NCBI GenBank assembly: GCA_000737985.1
Contig: JNVT01000071.1
Span: 62,001 to 126,000 of the forward strand
DNA length: 64,000 nucleotides
Source of the DNA: Gammaproteobacteria bacterium MFB021
GTDB lineage: Bacteria; Pseudomonadota; Gammaproteobacteria; Pseudomonadales; Halomonadaceae
Direction of reading: 5' to 3'
The notes under the pieces were generated by a model. It searched no databases, was not told the origin of the DNA, and saw nothing but the letters and a program-made list of their open reading frames with translations. This document shows positions 1 through 8,579 of the stretch, one piece after another. The position numbers were made by a program, and so were the translations under genes. Position 1 is the stretch's first letter; every line of letters begins with the position of its first letter.

Positions 1-145
1 CCGCGCGATTGCCGGTATCGGCAGCCGGCTCCGCGGCCCCAATCGGCTGGCGGAACTGACGCCCTGGCTGGATGACGAGTATCCGCGGCTCGAGGCGGCG
101 TTCGTGAGGCTGTGGCCGGAGATGCAGGCGCGCTTTGCCGGCTGA
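1..145 (+). CDS. C-terminal end of an acyl-carrier-protein phosphodiesterase (AcpH/DUF479-like), cut by the window edge
   Basis: An open frame runs in from the left edge (codons from base 2) and stops with TGA at 143-145, leaving 47 residues. The pattern RL-x-LxxWLDDEYPRLEAAFVRLWPEMQ resembles the end of E. coli AcpH, where a short helix around a DxxYxxLExxFxxFYPxM motif closes the protein. AcpH removes the 4'-phosphopantetheine arm from acyl carrier protein. The catalytic N-terminal part lies outside the window, so the call rests on this tail only. The gene converges with the minus-strand moeA operon and ends before the hairpin at 202-227. Confidence 0.5.
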   Translation, partial: RAIAGIGSRLRGPNRLAELTPWLDDEYPRLEAAFVRLWPEMQARFAG

Positions 146-201
146 TCGGTGATGTGAGCCGGGAGCTGCCATCGCTGAATCGGTCGTCAACGTAAGCTAG
201 C

Positions 202-227
202 GCCGGCGAGCCCAGCGGCTCGCCGGC
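202..227. terminator. Perfect 10-bp hairpin between convergent genes
   Basis: GCCGGCGAGC (202-211) pairs with GCTCGCCGGC (218-227) around a 6-nt loop. It lies between the plus-strand stop at 145 and the minus-strand moeA stop at 261, so it could end transcripts from both sides. There is no long T-run on either strand, so it is a weak candidate for an intrinsic terminator. Confidence 0.45.
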
Positions 228-260
228 TGTCTTCGAACGGCTTCTGTTTCTGCGCCTGGG

Positions 261-1460
261 TCAGGCTTCGAGCCAGAGGCATTCGACCCGATCGCCGGGA
301 GAGATGTCGCTGTGCGGCGGAATCACCGCGAAGGCGTTGGTGGCCGCGCAGGAGGTGAGCACGGCGGAGCTCTGTTCCGGATAAGCCCGCGCCACGATGC
401 GCTCGCCCTCGAATGCCAGGGTGGCGCGCAGATAGTGGCGGCGGCCCTCGGTGCGGGTGCTGAAATCCGCCTCGGCGGGGACCCGTGGCAGCTCCAGTTG
501 ATCCGTGCATCCCATCAGCGCGCCCAGCAGCGGGCGCAAATAGAGCCAGGCGCCGACATAGCTGGATACCGGGTTGCCCGGCAGGCCGACCACCCGCGTG
601 GCGCCGATGGTCCCCAGTGCCAGCGGTTTGCCCGGGCGCATGGCCAGGCGCCACAGCGTTAGCTCACCGAGCTGCTCCAGCGCCGGTTTGACGTGATCCT
701 CCTCGCCGACACTGACCCCGCCGGTAGTGACGATCACATCGGCCATTGCCGCCGCCTCGGCGAGCCGGGCGCGGGTGGTGTCGAAACTGTCGGCGACCCG
801 CACCTGGGCCACCAGCTCGCCGCCGAAGCGCGCGACCAGGCTCGCCAGCATCGCTCCGTTGCTGTTGTAGATCTGCCCCGGCGCCAGCGGCTGCCCCGGT
901 TCGACGATCTCATCGCCGGTCAGCAGCAGCGCCACCCGCGGGCGCCTCACCACCTCGACCGTGTCTAGCCCTTGGCCTGCAAGCAGACCCAGCGCGGCGG
1001 CGCCCAGGCGGGTGCCGGCACTGAGCAGGCGGCTGCCCACGCTGACGTCGAGCCCGCGGCGGCGCACGTTCTGGCCCGGCTGGGTGGGGGGTATGCGTGC
1101 CAGTCCATCCTCGAGGGTGACGTTTTCCTGGATCGCTACGCAGTCGGCGCCGGGTGGTATCTCGCTGCCGGTGAACAGGCGTGCGCAGGTGCCGGGTGCC
1201 AGCGGCTGCGGCGCTTGGCCGGCGGCGATGCGCTGCGAGATCGGCAGGGCGCCGCCGGAGTCGCCGCTGGCCAGGGCGTAGCCGTCCATGGCGCTGTTGT
1301 CGGCAGGCGGCACGTCGAGCGCCGCGGCCACCTCCTGCGCCAGCACGCGGCCGGCAGCTTCGGCACAGGCGATACGCTCGGCGCCCAATGGGGTCACGCC
1401 GTCGAGCAGGGCTTCCCGGGCGCGCTCTACGCTCTCCAGCGGGGGTGTCGTTTCAGCCAT
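261..1460 (-). CDS. moeA: Molybdopterin molybdenumtransferase MoeA
   Basis: MoeA inserts molybdate into adenylylated molybdopterin to complete the molybdenum cofactor in the cytoplasm. The 399-residue product has the family layout: an N-terminal substrate region with the DNSAMDGYA motif (about residues 53-61), a central MPT-binding domain with [11 protein letters not shown] and IYNSNGAML, the [14 protein letters not shown] loop, and RPGKPLALG followed by GLPGNPVSS. The C-terminal beta-barrel is intact, so length and motifs match a functional enzyme. Its ATG (1458-1460) overlaps the end of moaB by 8 nt, which indicates translational coupling. It is the last gene of a DUF1244-moaB-moeA operon. 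Confidence 0.95.
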   Translation of the reverse strand: MAETTPPLESVERAREALLDGVTPLGAERIACAEAAGRVLAQEVAAALDVPPADNSAMDGYALASGDSGGALPISQRIAAGQAPQPLAPGTCARLFTGSEIPPGADCVAIQENVTLEDGLARIPPTQPGQNVRRRGLDVSVGSRLLSAGTRLGAAALGLLAGQGLDTVEVVRRPRVALLLTGDEIVEPGQPLAPGQIYNSNGAMLASLVARFGGELVAQVRVADSFDTTRARLAEAAAMADVIVTTGGVSVGEEDHVKPALEQLGELTLWRLAMRPGKPLALGTIGATRVVGLPGNPVSSYVGAWLYLRPLLGALMGCTDQLELPRVPAEADFSTRTEGRRHYLRATLAFEGERIVARAYPEQSSAVLTSCAATNAFAVIPPHSDISPGDRVECLWLEA

Positions 1461-1980
1461 GCGTGTGGGTGCCTCGTTCCGGAATCACCAGATTGGCGAA
1501 GTTGCACGGGCGGTGGCGGCTGTCGAGCTGCTCGCCGAGGATGCGGTCCCATCCGGTGCGACAGGCGCCGGTGGAGCCGGGCAGGGCAAAGATCACGGTG
1601 CGATTGGCCAGGCCGCCGAGACAGCGGCTCTGCACCGTGGAACTGCCGATCTCCTCGAACGAGACCTGGCGGAACAGCTCGCCGAAGCCCTCGATATGTT
1701 TGTCGAGCAGCGGTGCGATCGCCTCCGGGGTCGAATCGCGCCCGGTGAAGCCGGTGCCACCGGTGGTCAGGACCACCTGTACCTCGGGGTCGGCGATCCA
1801 GGTGGCGACGACCGCGCGGATACGATAGACGTCATCCGGCACGATGCGCTTTTCGGCCAGCCGGTGGCCGGCTCCTTCGAGCCGCTCGACCAGGGTCTGG
1901 CCGGAGCGGTCGCTCTGCTCATCGCGGGTGTCGGAGACGGTCAGCACCGCGATCGACAGCGGGATCAGTGCCTCGCTCAT
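1453..1980 (-). CDS. moaB: Molybdenum cofactor biosynthesis protein MoaB
   Basis: A 175-residue MoaB/MogA-family protein that adenylylates molybdopterin. Visible motifs are LTVSDTR near the N-terminus, [19 protein letters not shown] in the nucleotide-binding loop, [11 protein letters not shown] and [14 protein letters not shown] near the end. The start at 1980 is chosen because it begins exactly at the family N-terminus and overlaps the stop of the upstream DUF1244 gene by ATGA; a longer frame upstream has no family similarity. It overlaps moeA by 8 nt. MoaB rather than MogA is inferred from length and the moeA neighbourhood. Confidence 0.92.
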   Translation of the reverse strand: MSEALIPLSIAVLTVSDTRDEQSDRSGQTLVERLEGAGHRLAEKRIVPDDVYRIRAVVATWIADPEVQVVLTTGGTGFTGRDSTPEAIAPLLDKHIEGFGELFRQVSFEEIGSSTVQSRCLGGLANRTVIFALPGSTGACRTGWDRILGEQLDSRHRPCNFANLVIPERGTHTHG

Positions 1981-2303
1981 GCGTCCGCTCCGCCGTTGGT
2001 CTTGCGCTGTTGGCGCGCTTCCAGCGCGGCCAACTGCGCATCGCTGGCCGGTGCCTGATGATTGGCCTTCCACTCTGAGTAAGGCATGCCGTAGACGTAT
2101 TCACGCGCGGCTTCATAGTCGAGCGTCTCGCCGCGCTCTTCGGCGGCGTTCACCAGCCACTTGGAGAGGCAGTTGCGGCAGAAGTCGGCGAGGATCATCA
2201 GATCGATGTTCTGCACGTCCTTGTTGGCGTCGAGATGGCGCAGCAGGCGGCGGAAAGCGGCCGCCTCGAGTTCGGTACGCGTGGCGTCGTCGAGATGTTG
2301 CAT
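1977..2303 (-). CDS. DUF1244 family protein
   Basis: A 108-residue protein of the small, widely conserved DUF1244 family, function unknown. The signature is clear: FRRLLRHLDANKDVQNIDLM, then LADFCRNCLSKWL with two close cysteines (CRNC), then EAREYVYGMPYSEWKANHQ. The C-terminal 20 residues are a polar tail. A good Shine-Dalgarno (GAGGAG) lies 9 nt before the ATG. It is first in an operon with moaB and moeA, its stop overlapping the moaB start by ATGA. That suggests, but does not show, a link with molybdenum cofactor metabolism; the CxxC could bind a metal. Confidence 0.85.
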   Translation of the reverse strand: MQHLDDATRTELEAAAFRRLLRHLDANKDVQNIDLMILADFCRNCLSKWLVNAAEERGETLDYEAAREYVYGMPYSEWKANHQAPASDAQLAALEARQQRKTNGGADA

Positions 2304-2392
2304 CGGTAGGGGCTCCTCGGATCGGGAAGACAGGACTGAGAACGCGGTAAAAGCAGACGAGAAGGCGTGTTCAGGCCATCGTCGTCGCCTGA

Positions 2393-3025
2393 CTAGTCAC
2401 CTTCACCGGGCGTGCAGACCGACAGTACCACGGCATCGGTGTCGCTGGTGGAGACCAGCGCATGGCCCATGTCGCTGTCGAAGTAGAGCGAATCGCCGGT
2501 GGCCATGGCGAGCGGTTCGTAGAACTCGGTGTAGATCAGGATGTCGCCCTCGAGCACCATCAGGAACTCTTCGCCGGCGTGGCGCACCCACTCCTGGAAT
2601 TCGTCGAAGCGGCGTGCCCGCACGATGGTCTTGAACGGCACCATGCGTTTCTGCGCCAGCTGCCAAGAGAGTAGTTCATGTTCGTAGGTGGGGGTGGGGT
2701 GCTGCTTGCCATCGCCACTGGGGGTGAGATCGCGCCGCCCGCGGGAGTGGGAACGCGACTTGGCTGGGGTCAGCAGTTGCGGCAGATCGATGCCCAGCCC
2801 GGTGATCAGTTTCTGCACCGCACTGAAGGTAGGCGAGATCTGGTCGTTCTCGATCTTGGACAGGGTCGAACGCGCCAGCCCCGTGCGTGCGCTGACGTCG
2901 CCCAGGGTCCACTGGTTGGAGAGGCGAATCTGCTTGAGCCGTTCACCCAGGCGCAGGGGCTCGACGAAGGGCTTGCGGCCCGAGGCGATGCGCAGCGCGG
3001 CATCCTGATCGTTGCTGGCGGCCAT
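2393..3025 (-). CDS. XRE-family transcriptional regulator with C-terminal cupin domain
   Basis: The 210-residue product has an HTH_3 DNA-binding domain (about residues 24-80: LGERLKQIRLSNQWTLGDVS, then TGLARSTLSKIE and ISPTFSAVQKL). A basic linker rich in Ser and Arg follows, then a cupin_2 domain (about 130-205: GEEFLMVLEGDILIYTEF and GDSLYFDSDMGHAL). This layout is shared with PuuR-type regulators, where the cupin senses a small ligand such as a polyamine or amino acid. It lies 143 nt downstream of, and on the same strand as, the HDAC-like gene, a likely partner or target. The actual ligand cannot be read from the sequence. Confidence 0.88.
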   Translation of the reverse strand: MAASNDQDAALRIASGRKPFVEPLRLGERLKQIRLSNQWTLGDVSARTGLARSTLSKIENDQISPTFSAVQKLITGLGIDLPQLLTPAKSRSHSRGRRDLTPSGDGKQHPTPTYEHELLSWQLAQKRMVPFKTIVRARRFDEFQEWVRHAGEEFLMVLEGDILIYTEFYEPLAMATGDSLYFDSDMGHALVSTSDTDAVVLSVCTPGEGD

Positions 3026-3168
3026 GAAAATCTCTGTCTGGGTCGGTTTGGGCCCAGAATATCACAGCGCCCCGGGCGGGCTCTGCCACATGACGACGTT
3101 GCGCGTGACGAGAGCGTCGCCGGCGTGTCTGTCTCGCCGAGCCAGGCAGTCTCTTTGAGATAGATGCT

Positions 3169-4104
3169 CTAACCGGGGTAAGGCTGGCCGAGCAGCGCGG
3201 TGAGATGCGCCTCCACGCTCAGCGGCAGCGCCTTGGGGTGATAGCCGCCCTCGAGTACCGACACCAGCTTGCCCCCGGCGTAGCGGCGCGCGATGTCCAT
3301 CGCCAGGTGGGTGATCCAGTAGAAGTCGCCGTGCTCCAGCGCCAGTTCTCCCAGCGGGTCGTCGCGGTGGGCATCGAAGCCGCTGGAGAGCAGCACCAGC
3401 TGCGGGCGGTGGCGCTCCAGTGCCGGCAGCCAGTCACGCTCGATTGCCAGGCGGAAGTCACGGCTGGCGGTGCCGGCGGGCAGCGGGGTGTTGACCACGT
3501 TGGGCCAGTCGCCTTCGAGGTAGCGCCAGGGATAGAACGCCTCCTGGTAGCTGCTGCAGATCAGCACGCTCGGGTCGTCGTGAAAGATGTCCAGGGTGCC
3601 GTTGCCCTGGTGGACGTCGAAATCGAGGATGGCGATACGCTCCAGGCCGTGCACGGCACGCGCGTGCGTCGCGGCGACGGCGACGTTGTTGTAGAAGCAG
3701 AAGCCCATCGCCAGGGCACGTTCGGCGTGGTGCCCGGGAGGGCGCACGGCGCAGAAGACGTTGTCGGCGCGGTTACCGCAGACCAGGTCGACACCCTTGA
3801 TCGCGGCACCGGCGGCAAGCGCCGCCGCTTCGAGCGTCCACGGGCCCATGCGCGTGTCGTTATCCAGCGTCTGCAAGCCGTTTTGGGGACGCTGGCAAGC
3901 GAGTGTTTCCAGGTAGTCTGGGGCGTGAACGCGCGCCAGAGCGAGCGGTTTCGCCGGCGGCGCCTCCGACTGCATGGTCTGTTGCAGCAGGCCGCTGAGC
4001 ATCAGGCGCTTGCGAATCACCTCGAGGCGTACGGGCGCTTCCGGGTGCGAGCCGCCCATGTCGTGCCGAGCGAAGTCGGGGTGAGTGAGGTACGACGTGA
4101 TCAT
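3169..4104 (-). CDS. Class II histone-deacetylase-like amidohydrolase
   Basis: A 311-residue zinc-dependent deacetylase of the arginase/HDAC superfamily, which removes acetyl groups from lysine side chains or acetylpolyamines. The active site looks intact: HPEAPVRLEVI near the N-terminus, the RPPGHHAE catalytic His pair, GFCFYNNVAVAA, zinc ligands in DFDVHQGNGT and GFDAHRDDP, and LEGGYHPKAL. The start at 4104 matches the family N-terminus; an upstream in-frame extension is low-similarity. The gene is divergent from a Pat-type lysine acetyltransferase (start 4245), so protein deacetylation is a plausible job. An acetylpolyamine substrate is the alternative, supported by the PuuR-like regulator downstream. 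Confidence 0.88.
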   Translation of the reverse strand: MITSYLTHPDFARHDMGGSHPEAPVRLEVIRKRLMLSGLLQQTMQSEAPPAKPLALARVHAPDYLETLACQRPQNGLQTLDNDTRMGPWTLEAAALAAGAAIKGVDLVCGNRADNVFCAVRPPGHHAERALAMGFCFYNNVAVAATHARAVHGLERIAILDFDVHQGNGTLDIFHDDPSVLICSSYQEAFYPWRYLEGDWPNVVNTPLPAGTASRDFRLAIERDWLPALERHRPQLVLLSSGFDAHRDDPLGELALEHGDFYWITHLAMDIARRYAGGKLVSVLEGGYHPKALPLSVEAHLTALLGQPYPG

Positions 4105-4244
4105 CGGCGGTTTCGACCCTCCGGGGCGCTGGGGTACCGATCCCATGGGTTCGGGCGGTATGGCTAAATCCAGACCAGGGCTCAACGCGGGAGCGCTGAG
4201 CGTGTAGGGTTGAAATAACCATAACCCGAGCCGTGAGGTCCACC

Positions 4245-7019
4245 GTGGCCACGCAATTCCTGCGTCGATTTTTCGCGCCCCAGTCACTGGTCGTGATCGG
4301 AGCGTCCCCCAAGCCCGAGTCGCTGGGAGGAGTGGTATTGCGCAACCTGCTGGAAGGGCAGTTCGACAAGCCGCTCTGGGCGGTCAATCCGCGCGGCTAC
4401 GCCGACGTGCACGGTGTCGAGTGCCTGCGCCGCATTGCCGATCTGCCACGCCCGCCCGATCTGGCCGTGATCTGTTCGCCGCTACGCAGCCTGCCCAAGG
4501 TGATCGACGACTTGAGTGCGATCGGGGTGCGTGCGGCACTCATTCTTTCCGGAGGCGCCTCGCTCGAACGCGAGGCGTCTTTGCGTGGGCGCTTGCAAAA
4601 GGCGGCCCGGCGTTCGGGCATGCGCGTGCTGGGACCGGAATGCCTGGGAGTGGCGGTACCCTCCTGGCGGCTCAACGCCACCTATGCCGCGCAGCCGATC
4701 GCCGACGGCAGCGTCGCCTACCTGGGGCAGTCGGGCATGCTCGGCAATGCCATGATCGACTGGGCGGCGGGGCGCGAAGTGGGGTTCTCGCACCTGGTCA
4801 CCCTTGGCGACAGCCTCGACGTGCGCCTGCCCGATGTCATCGACTATCTCAATCTCTCCAGCAAGTGCCGGGCGTTGCTGCTGCACCTGGAAAGTATCCG
4901 CAATGCGCGCCACTTCATGACCGCCCTGCGTGACGCCTCGCGCAACCGTCTGGTACTGGCGATCAAGAGCGGGCGAACGCCCCAGGCCACCCTGGACCAG
5001 CTACCGGAAACGCCTGGTATCGAACGCCGCGACGCGGTGATCGAGGCCGCCCTGGCGCGGGCCGGCGTGGTGCGGGTGGAGGACTCCGACGAGCTGTTCG
5101 ACGCGCTGGAGACGCTCTCCCGACTCAAACCGCCGCGGGGTGACCGGCTGGCGATCGTCTCCAACGGCGTGGGGCCGGCGCTGCTGGCGATCGACAAGCT
5201 GATCGACGGCGGGGGCCAGCTGGCGGAGTTCGGCGAGACCACGGTGGCTGCACTGCTCGAGGCGGGGCTAGACGTCAGCCGGCCGGGGCGTAACCCGATC
5301 GATCTCGGCGGCTCGGCAACCCCCGCGGACTATCTGGCGGCGCTGGATATCGTTACCCGCGACCCCCAGGTGGATGCGGTGCTGGTGCTCCACGCGCCGA
5401 CCCGGCTGGCACCGGCGCAAGCCACCGCCGAGGCGCTGATCGCGGCCCGGCAACGTTATCGTCATCGGCTGCTGGTGAGCTGGATGGGCCTCAAGGAGGC
5501 GCTGGCGGCCCGGGCGGCGTTCAATCGCGCCGGGATTCCCAGCTACCTGTCGCCGGAGAAAGCGGTACGTGCCTTCCTGCACCTGGTGCGCTATCGCCGG
5601 GTCCAGGCGCTGCTCCACGAGACGCCGCCTTCGCTGCCGTTCGACTCCAACACCGAGATCCGCCAACGCTGCCATGCCCTGATCGACGCGTCGCTGAGCC
5701 GCGGGCGCGACCGCCTGACGCATGAAGAGACCGCCCAGGTACTCGCCGCCTACGGCATCGAGAGTGCGCCCAGTCGCTATGTGGCGGATTTCGAGGAGGC
5801 CGAGCGCGCCACCCAGACACTGCCGGGCCCATGGGCGGTCAAGGTGGTGCATCGCGATAACTGCGAGCCGTTTCGCTACTGGCGGGAAGCCTCGCGTCAG
5901 ACCAGCGCGCTGGCGCAGGACCTGGAGCAGCCCGGCAGCGTGGTCGATGCGGTGGTGCGGCTGGGAGAGCGGATCGCCGAGACGCTGCCGCAGAGCCCCA
6001 TCTACAGCTACTGCCTGCAGACTATGCAGCGTGGCAAGGGCTCCTGGCAGTTGAGCGCCGGGATCACCCGCGACCCCGAGCTGGGTCCGGTGATCGTCTT
6101 CGGCAGCGGCGGCTACAAGATCGACGTGATGGCGGATCGCCAGATCGCGCTACCCCCGCTCAACATGCGCCTGGCCGAGGAGCTGATCGATCGTACCCGT
6201 GCCGGACGGCTGATTCGCGCTCACAGCGAGGATGCCGCGGCGGAGATCACCCAGGTCGCCCAGCTGCTGGTCAAGCTGTCACAGATGGCGTCGGATCTGC
6301 CACGGCTGAAGGGGCTCGAACTCAATCCCTTGCTGCTCAATCGCGATGGGCTCACTGCGGTCGACTTCGCCCTCGATCTGGGCGAGCGCGCGGTGCAGGC
6401 GATCATGCCTTACCCCGAAGAGCTGCGTGAGACGGTGACGCTGGCAGGTGGCGAGGTCGAAGTGCGGCCGATCCGCGGTGAAGATGCGCCCTTGATCACC
6501 CAGTTCCATACCCGGCTTTCGGAGCAGAGCATTCGCTACCGCTATTTCCATCACAAGGCGGTGCTGTCGATGCGCGAGCTGGCCCAGCTCAGCCAGATCA
6601 ATTACGACCGTCAGATGGCATTCATTGCCGTTCGCCGTCTGCCACTCGCAGAGGCTGACGAGGGGCAGGCGATGGCGCCGGAAAAGAGAGATCGTGAGGA
6701 GATGCTCGGCGTGGTCCGGGTGTGGAACGATCCCGACAATATCCGTACCGAATTCTCGATCATCGTGCGTGATGACCTCCACGGGATCGGGCTCGGGCGG
6801 CTACTGATGGAGAAGATGATTCGCTACAGCCGGCAGGTGGGCACCCTGGTCATGGTCGGTACCGTGATGACCGATAACCAGCCCATGCGACGGCTGCTCA
6901 AGCAACTGGGATTCACCCTCGTCACCAATCTGGAGGAGGGTGTGATCGAGGCGACGCTGAAGCTCAATGCGCCGCAGAGTGAATGGCAGCGCCACCGTCT
7001 GGAGGCGGCGCTGGATTGA
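4245..7019 (+). CDS. Pat-type protein lysine acetyltransferase (acyl-CoA-synthetase-like/GNAT fusion)
   Basis: A 924-residue protein with an NDP-forming acyl-CoA synthetase-like part (CoA-binding VVIGASPKPESLGGV at about 16-30, ligase-like region, ATP-grasp from about 500) fused to a C-terminal GNAT domain (about 745-900). This is the layout of PatZ/YfiQ and Pat, which acetylate lysines such as the one in acetyl-CoA synthetase. At residues 254-258, where true ADP-forming synthetases carry the phosphorylated His in an SHTG loop, this protein reads PETPG; loss of that His is expected for acetyltransferases. GTG at 4245 is chosen because GAGG lies 6 nt before it; an in-frame GTG at 4233 is the alternative. 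A deacetylase homologue is divergent next door. Confidence 0.9.
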   Translation: MATQFLRRFFAPQSLVVIGASPKPESLGGVVLRNLLEGQFDKPLWAVNPRGYADVHGVECLRRIADLPRPPDLAVICSPLRSLPKVIDDLSAIGVRAALILSGGASLEREASLRGRLQKAARRSGMRVLGPECLGVAVPSWRLNATYAAQPIADGSVAYLGQSGMLGNAMIDWAAGREVGFSHLVTLGDSLDVRLPDVIDYLNLSSKCRALLLHLESIRNARHFMTALRDASRNRLVLAIKSGRTPQATLDQLPETPGIERRDAVIEAALARAGVVRVEDSDELFDALETLSRLKPPRGDRLAIVSNGVGPALLAIDKLIDGGGQLAEFGETTVAALLEAGLDVSRPGRNPIDLGGSATPADYLAALDIVTRDPQVDAVLVLHAPTRLAPAQATAEALIAARQRYRHRLLVSWMGLKEALAARAAFNRAGIPSYLSPEKAVRAFLHLVRYRRVQALLHETPPSLPFDSNTEIRQRCHALIDASLSRGRDRLTHEETAQVLAAYGIESAPSRYVADFEEAERATQTLPGPWAVKVVHRDNCEPFRYWREASRQTSALAQDLEQPGSVVDAVVRLGERIAETLPQSPIYSYCLQTMQRGKGSWQLSAGITRDPELGPVIVFGSGGYKIDVMADRQIALPPLNMRLAEELIDRTRAGRLIRAHSEDAAAEITQVAQLLVKLSQMASDLPRLKGLELNPLLLNRDGLTAVDFALDLGERAVQAIMPYPEELRETVTLAGGEVEVRPIRGEDAPLITQFHTRLSEQSIRYRYFHHKAVLSMRELAQLSQINYDRQMAFIAVRRLPLAEADEGQAMAPEKRDREEMLGVVRVWNDPDNIRTEFSIIVRDDLHGIGLGRLLMEKMIRYSRQVGTLVMVGTVMTDNQPMRRLLKQLGFTLVTNLEEGVIEATLKLNAPQSEWQRHRLEAALD

Positions 7020-7221
7020 TGCCGGCCGAGACGCGATGGGTCGCGTCGATGCCGGCGATGTTGCCATCCAGGGTTGTGACGAAAAGCCAGCGAGCGCAGG
7101 CGGTTTTCGTGCGGAACCTGGGAGGGCTAGCGCAGACGAGGAGGAGGGACAGAGCGCCACGCTATCGTGCGCCAGCAGAAATGACGCCTTGAATGAGTTT
7201 CCAATTACAAATCATCGTCGT
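7020..7221. other. Non-coding stretch between the acetyltransferase gene and proV, with a hairpin at its start
   Basis: With the promoter that follows, this makes a 357-nt gap. Directly after the stop a hairpin can form: GCCGGC (7021-7026) with 7051-7056, and GACGCGA (7030-7036) with TCGCGTC (7041-7047). It lacks a T-run. From about 7077 to 7180 I recognise no gene or site. An open frame here has no codon or family support. Confidence 0.4.
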
Positions 7222-7250
7222 TTGAAGGGTTTTTCATAATTTCGTATGAT
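7222..7250 (+). promoter_or_regulatory. Sigma-70-like promoter for the betaine transporter operon
   Basis: TTGAAG (7222-7227) and TATGAT (7245-7250) are separated by 17 nt, in a locally AT-rich segment. Each box matches its consensus in four or five of six positions. The predicted leader to the proV ATG at 7377 is about 120 nt. Osmotic control is expected for this operon by analogy, but no specific operator was identified. Confidence 0.6.
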
Positions 7251-7376
7251 GCGACCGGGCCGAGCGCGTGTAAGCCATCAGAAACACTGCGTATCCAAAG
7301 CAACACAGTGTGTCTTCGGCGGCCTTTTGGTGACACTCGCGCGGGACCTTTTTGCTCAGCCAAACCAGGCCACAAA

Positions 7377-8579
7377 ATGACAAACGCACAGCAAGCCAAG
7401 ATTCAAGTTCGTAACTTGAGCAAGGTGTTTGGTAGCGACACCAAGAAAGCGCTCCAACTACGTGACCAGGGACTCAACCGGTCCCAGATTCTGGAGCAAA
7501 CAGGGCAGACACTCGGCCTTTCCAATATCGATTTCGACGTCCATGAGGGCGAGCTCCTGGTCATCATGGGGCTCTCGGGGTCAGGCAAGTCCACCCTCAT
7601 CCGCTGTCTCAACCGTCTCATCGAGCCCACCGAGGGCGATATCATCATCGACGGGGAGAACATCCCCCAACTGAGCGAGAAGGCGCTGCTGCAGTGTCGT
7701 CGCAAGCACTTCTCGATGGTGTTCCAGAACTTCGCGCTGTTTCCCCACCGTACCGTGCGCATGAATGCCGAGTATGGGCTCGAGATTCGTGGCATCCCCA
7801 AGGAAGAACGGGCCAAGAAGGCGGCCGATGCGCTCAAGCAGGTCGGGCTCGAAGGCTGGGAGGACTCCTACCCCAATCAGCTCTCCGGCGGCATGCAGCA
7901 GCGCGTCGGCCTGGCCCGGGCGCTGGCCAACGACTCCAGCGTGCTGCTGATGGACGAAGCCTTCTCGGCGCTGGACCCGCTGATTCGGCGTGACATGCAG
8001 CAGGAGCTGATCGAGCTCCAGCATCGCATGCAGAAGACCACCATCTTCATCACCCATGACCTCGACGAAGCGCTCAATATCGGTGACCGCATCATCCTCT
8101 TGCGCGATGGTGAGGTGGTGCAGATCGGTACGCCTGAGGAGATTCTCACCTCTCCGGCCGACGACTACGTGGCGCGTTTCACCCAGGGGGTCGACAGATC
8201 GCGGGTGGTGACGGCACGTCGGGCCATGCGCCCGGTACGGGCGACTGCCCGCATCGAAGACGGCCCGCGTACCGTGCTGCGCAAGATGGTCGAGAGCAGT
8301 CTCGACTCGATTTATGTGATCGATCGTGAACGCAAGCTGCTGGGCGTCGTCGATGCCGAGAGGGCCGACGAAGCGGCCAAGGCCGGTTCGGACTCGATTC
8401 GTGAGCTGATCGATGACGACTACCCCTGCGTCGGGCCGGACGAATCGCTCTCCCGGCTCTACTCCATGTTCACCAAGCGCCACTGCCCGATTGCCGTGGT
8501 CGACGAGGAGCAGCGACTGCTCGGTGTGGTGGTCAAGGGCGCAGTACTCGAACAACTGGCGACAGCGGGAGAGGCATAA
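7377..8579 (+). CDS. proV: Glycine betaine/proline betaine ABC transporter, ATP-binding subunit (ProV/OpuAA type)
   Basis: ATPase of an osmoprotectant importer, 400 residues, the same length as E. coli ProV. It carries the ProV-specific N-terminal segment with VFGSDTKKALQL, Walker A GLSGSGKST, the Q-loop at MVFQNFALFPH, signature LSGGMQQRVGLARAL, Walker B VLLMDEAFSALDP and the switch His in FITHDLDEAL. The C-terminal ~120 residues form a CBS pair, which in OpuA senses ionic strength. The start at 7377 gives the family N-terminus. proW begins immediately after the stop (8580), so the two are one operon with proX. Confidence 0.93.
   Translation: MTNAQQAKIQVRNLSKVFGSDTKKALQLRDQGLNRSQILEQTGQTLGLSNIDFDVHEGELLVIMGLSGSGKSTLIRCLNRLIEPTEGDIIIDGENIPQLSEKALLQCRRKHFSMVFQNFALFPHRTVRMNAEYGLEIRGIPKEERAKKAADALKQVGLEGWEDSYPNQLSGGMQQRVGLARALANDSSVLLMDEAFSALDPLIRRDMQQELIELQHRMQKTTIFITHDLDEALNIGDRIILLRDGEVVQIGTPEEILTSPADDYVARFTQGVDRSRVVTARRAMRPVRATARIEDGPRTVLRKMVESSLDSIYVIDRERKLLGVVDAERADEAAKAGSDSIRELIDDDYPCVGPDESLSRLYSMFTKRHCPIAVVDEEQRLLGVVVKGAVLEQLATAGEA

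Noticed and set aside
4245-7019. ADP-forming acetyl-CoA synthetase
   Set aside because: The phospho-His loop is missing and a C-terminal GNAT domain is fused, as in Pat/PatZ acetyltransferases.
6967-7239. Small plus-strand frame after the acetyltransferase gene
   Set aside because: It starts inside the preceding gene in another frame, shows no similarity and overlaps promoter sequence.
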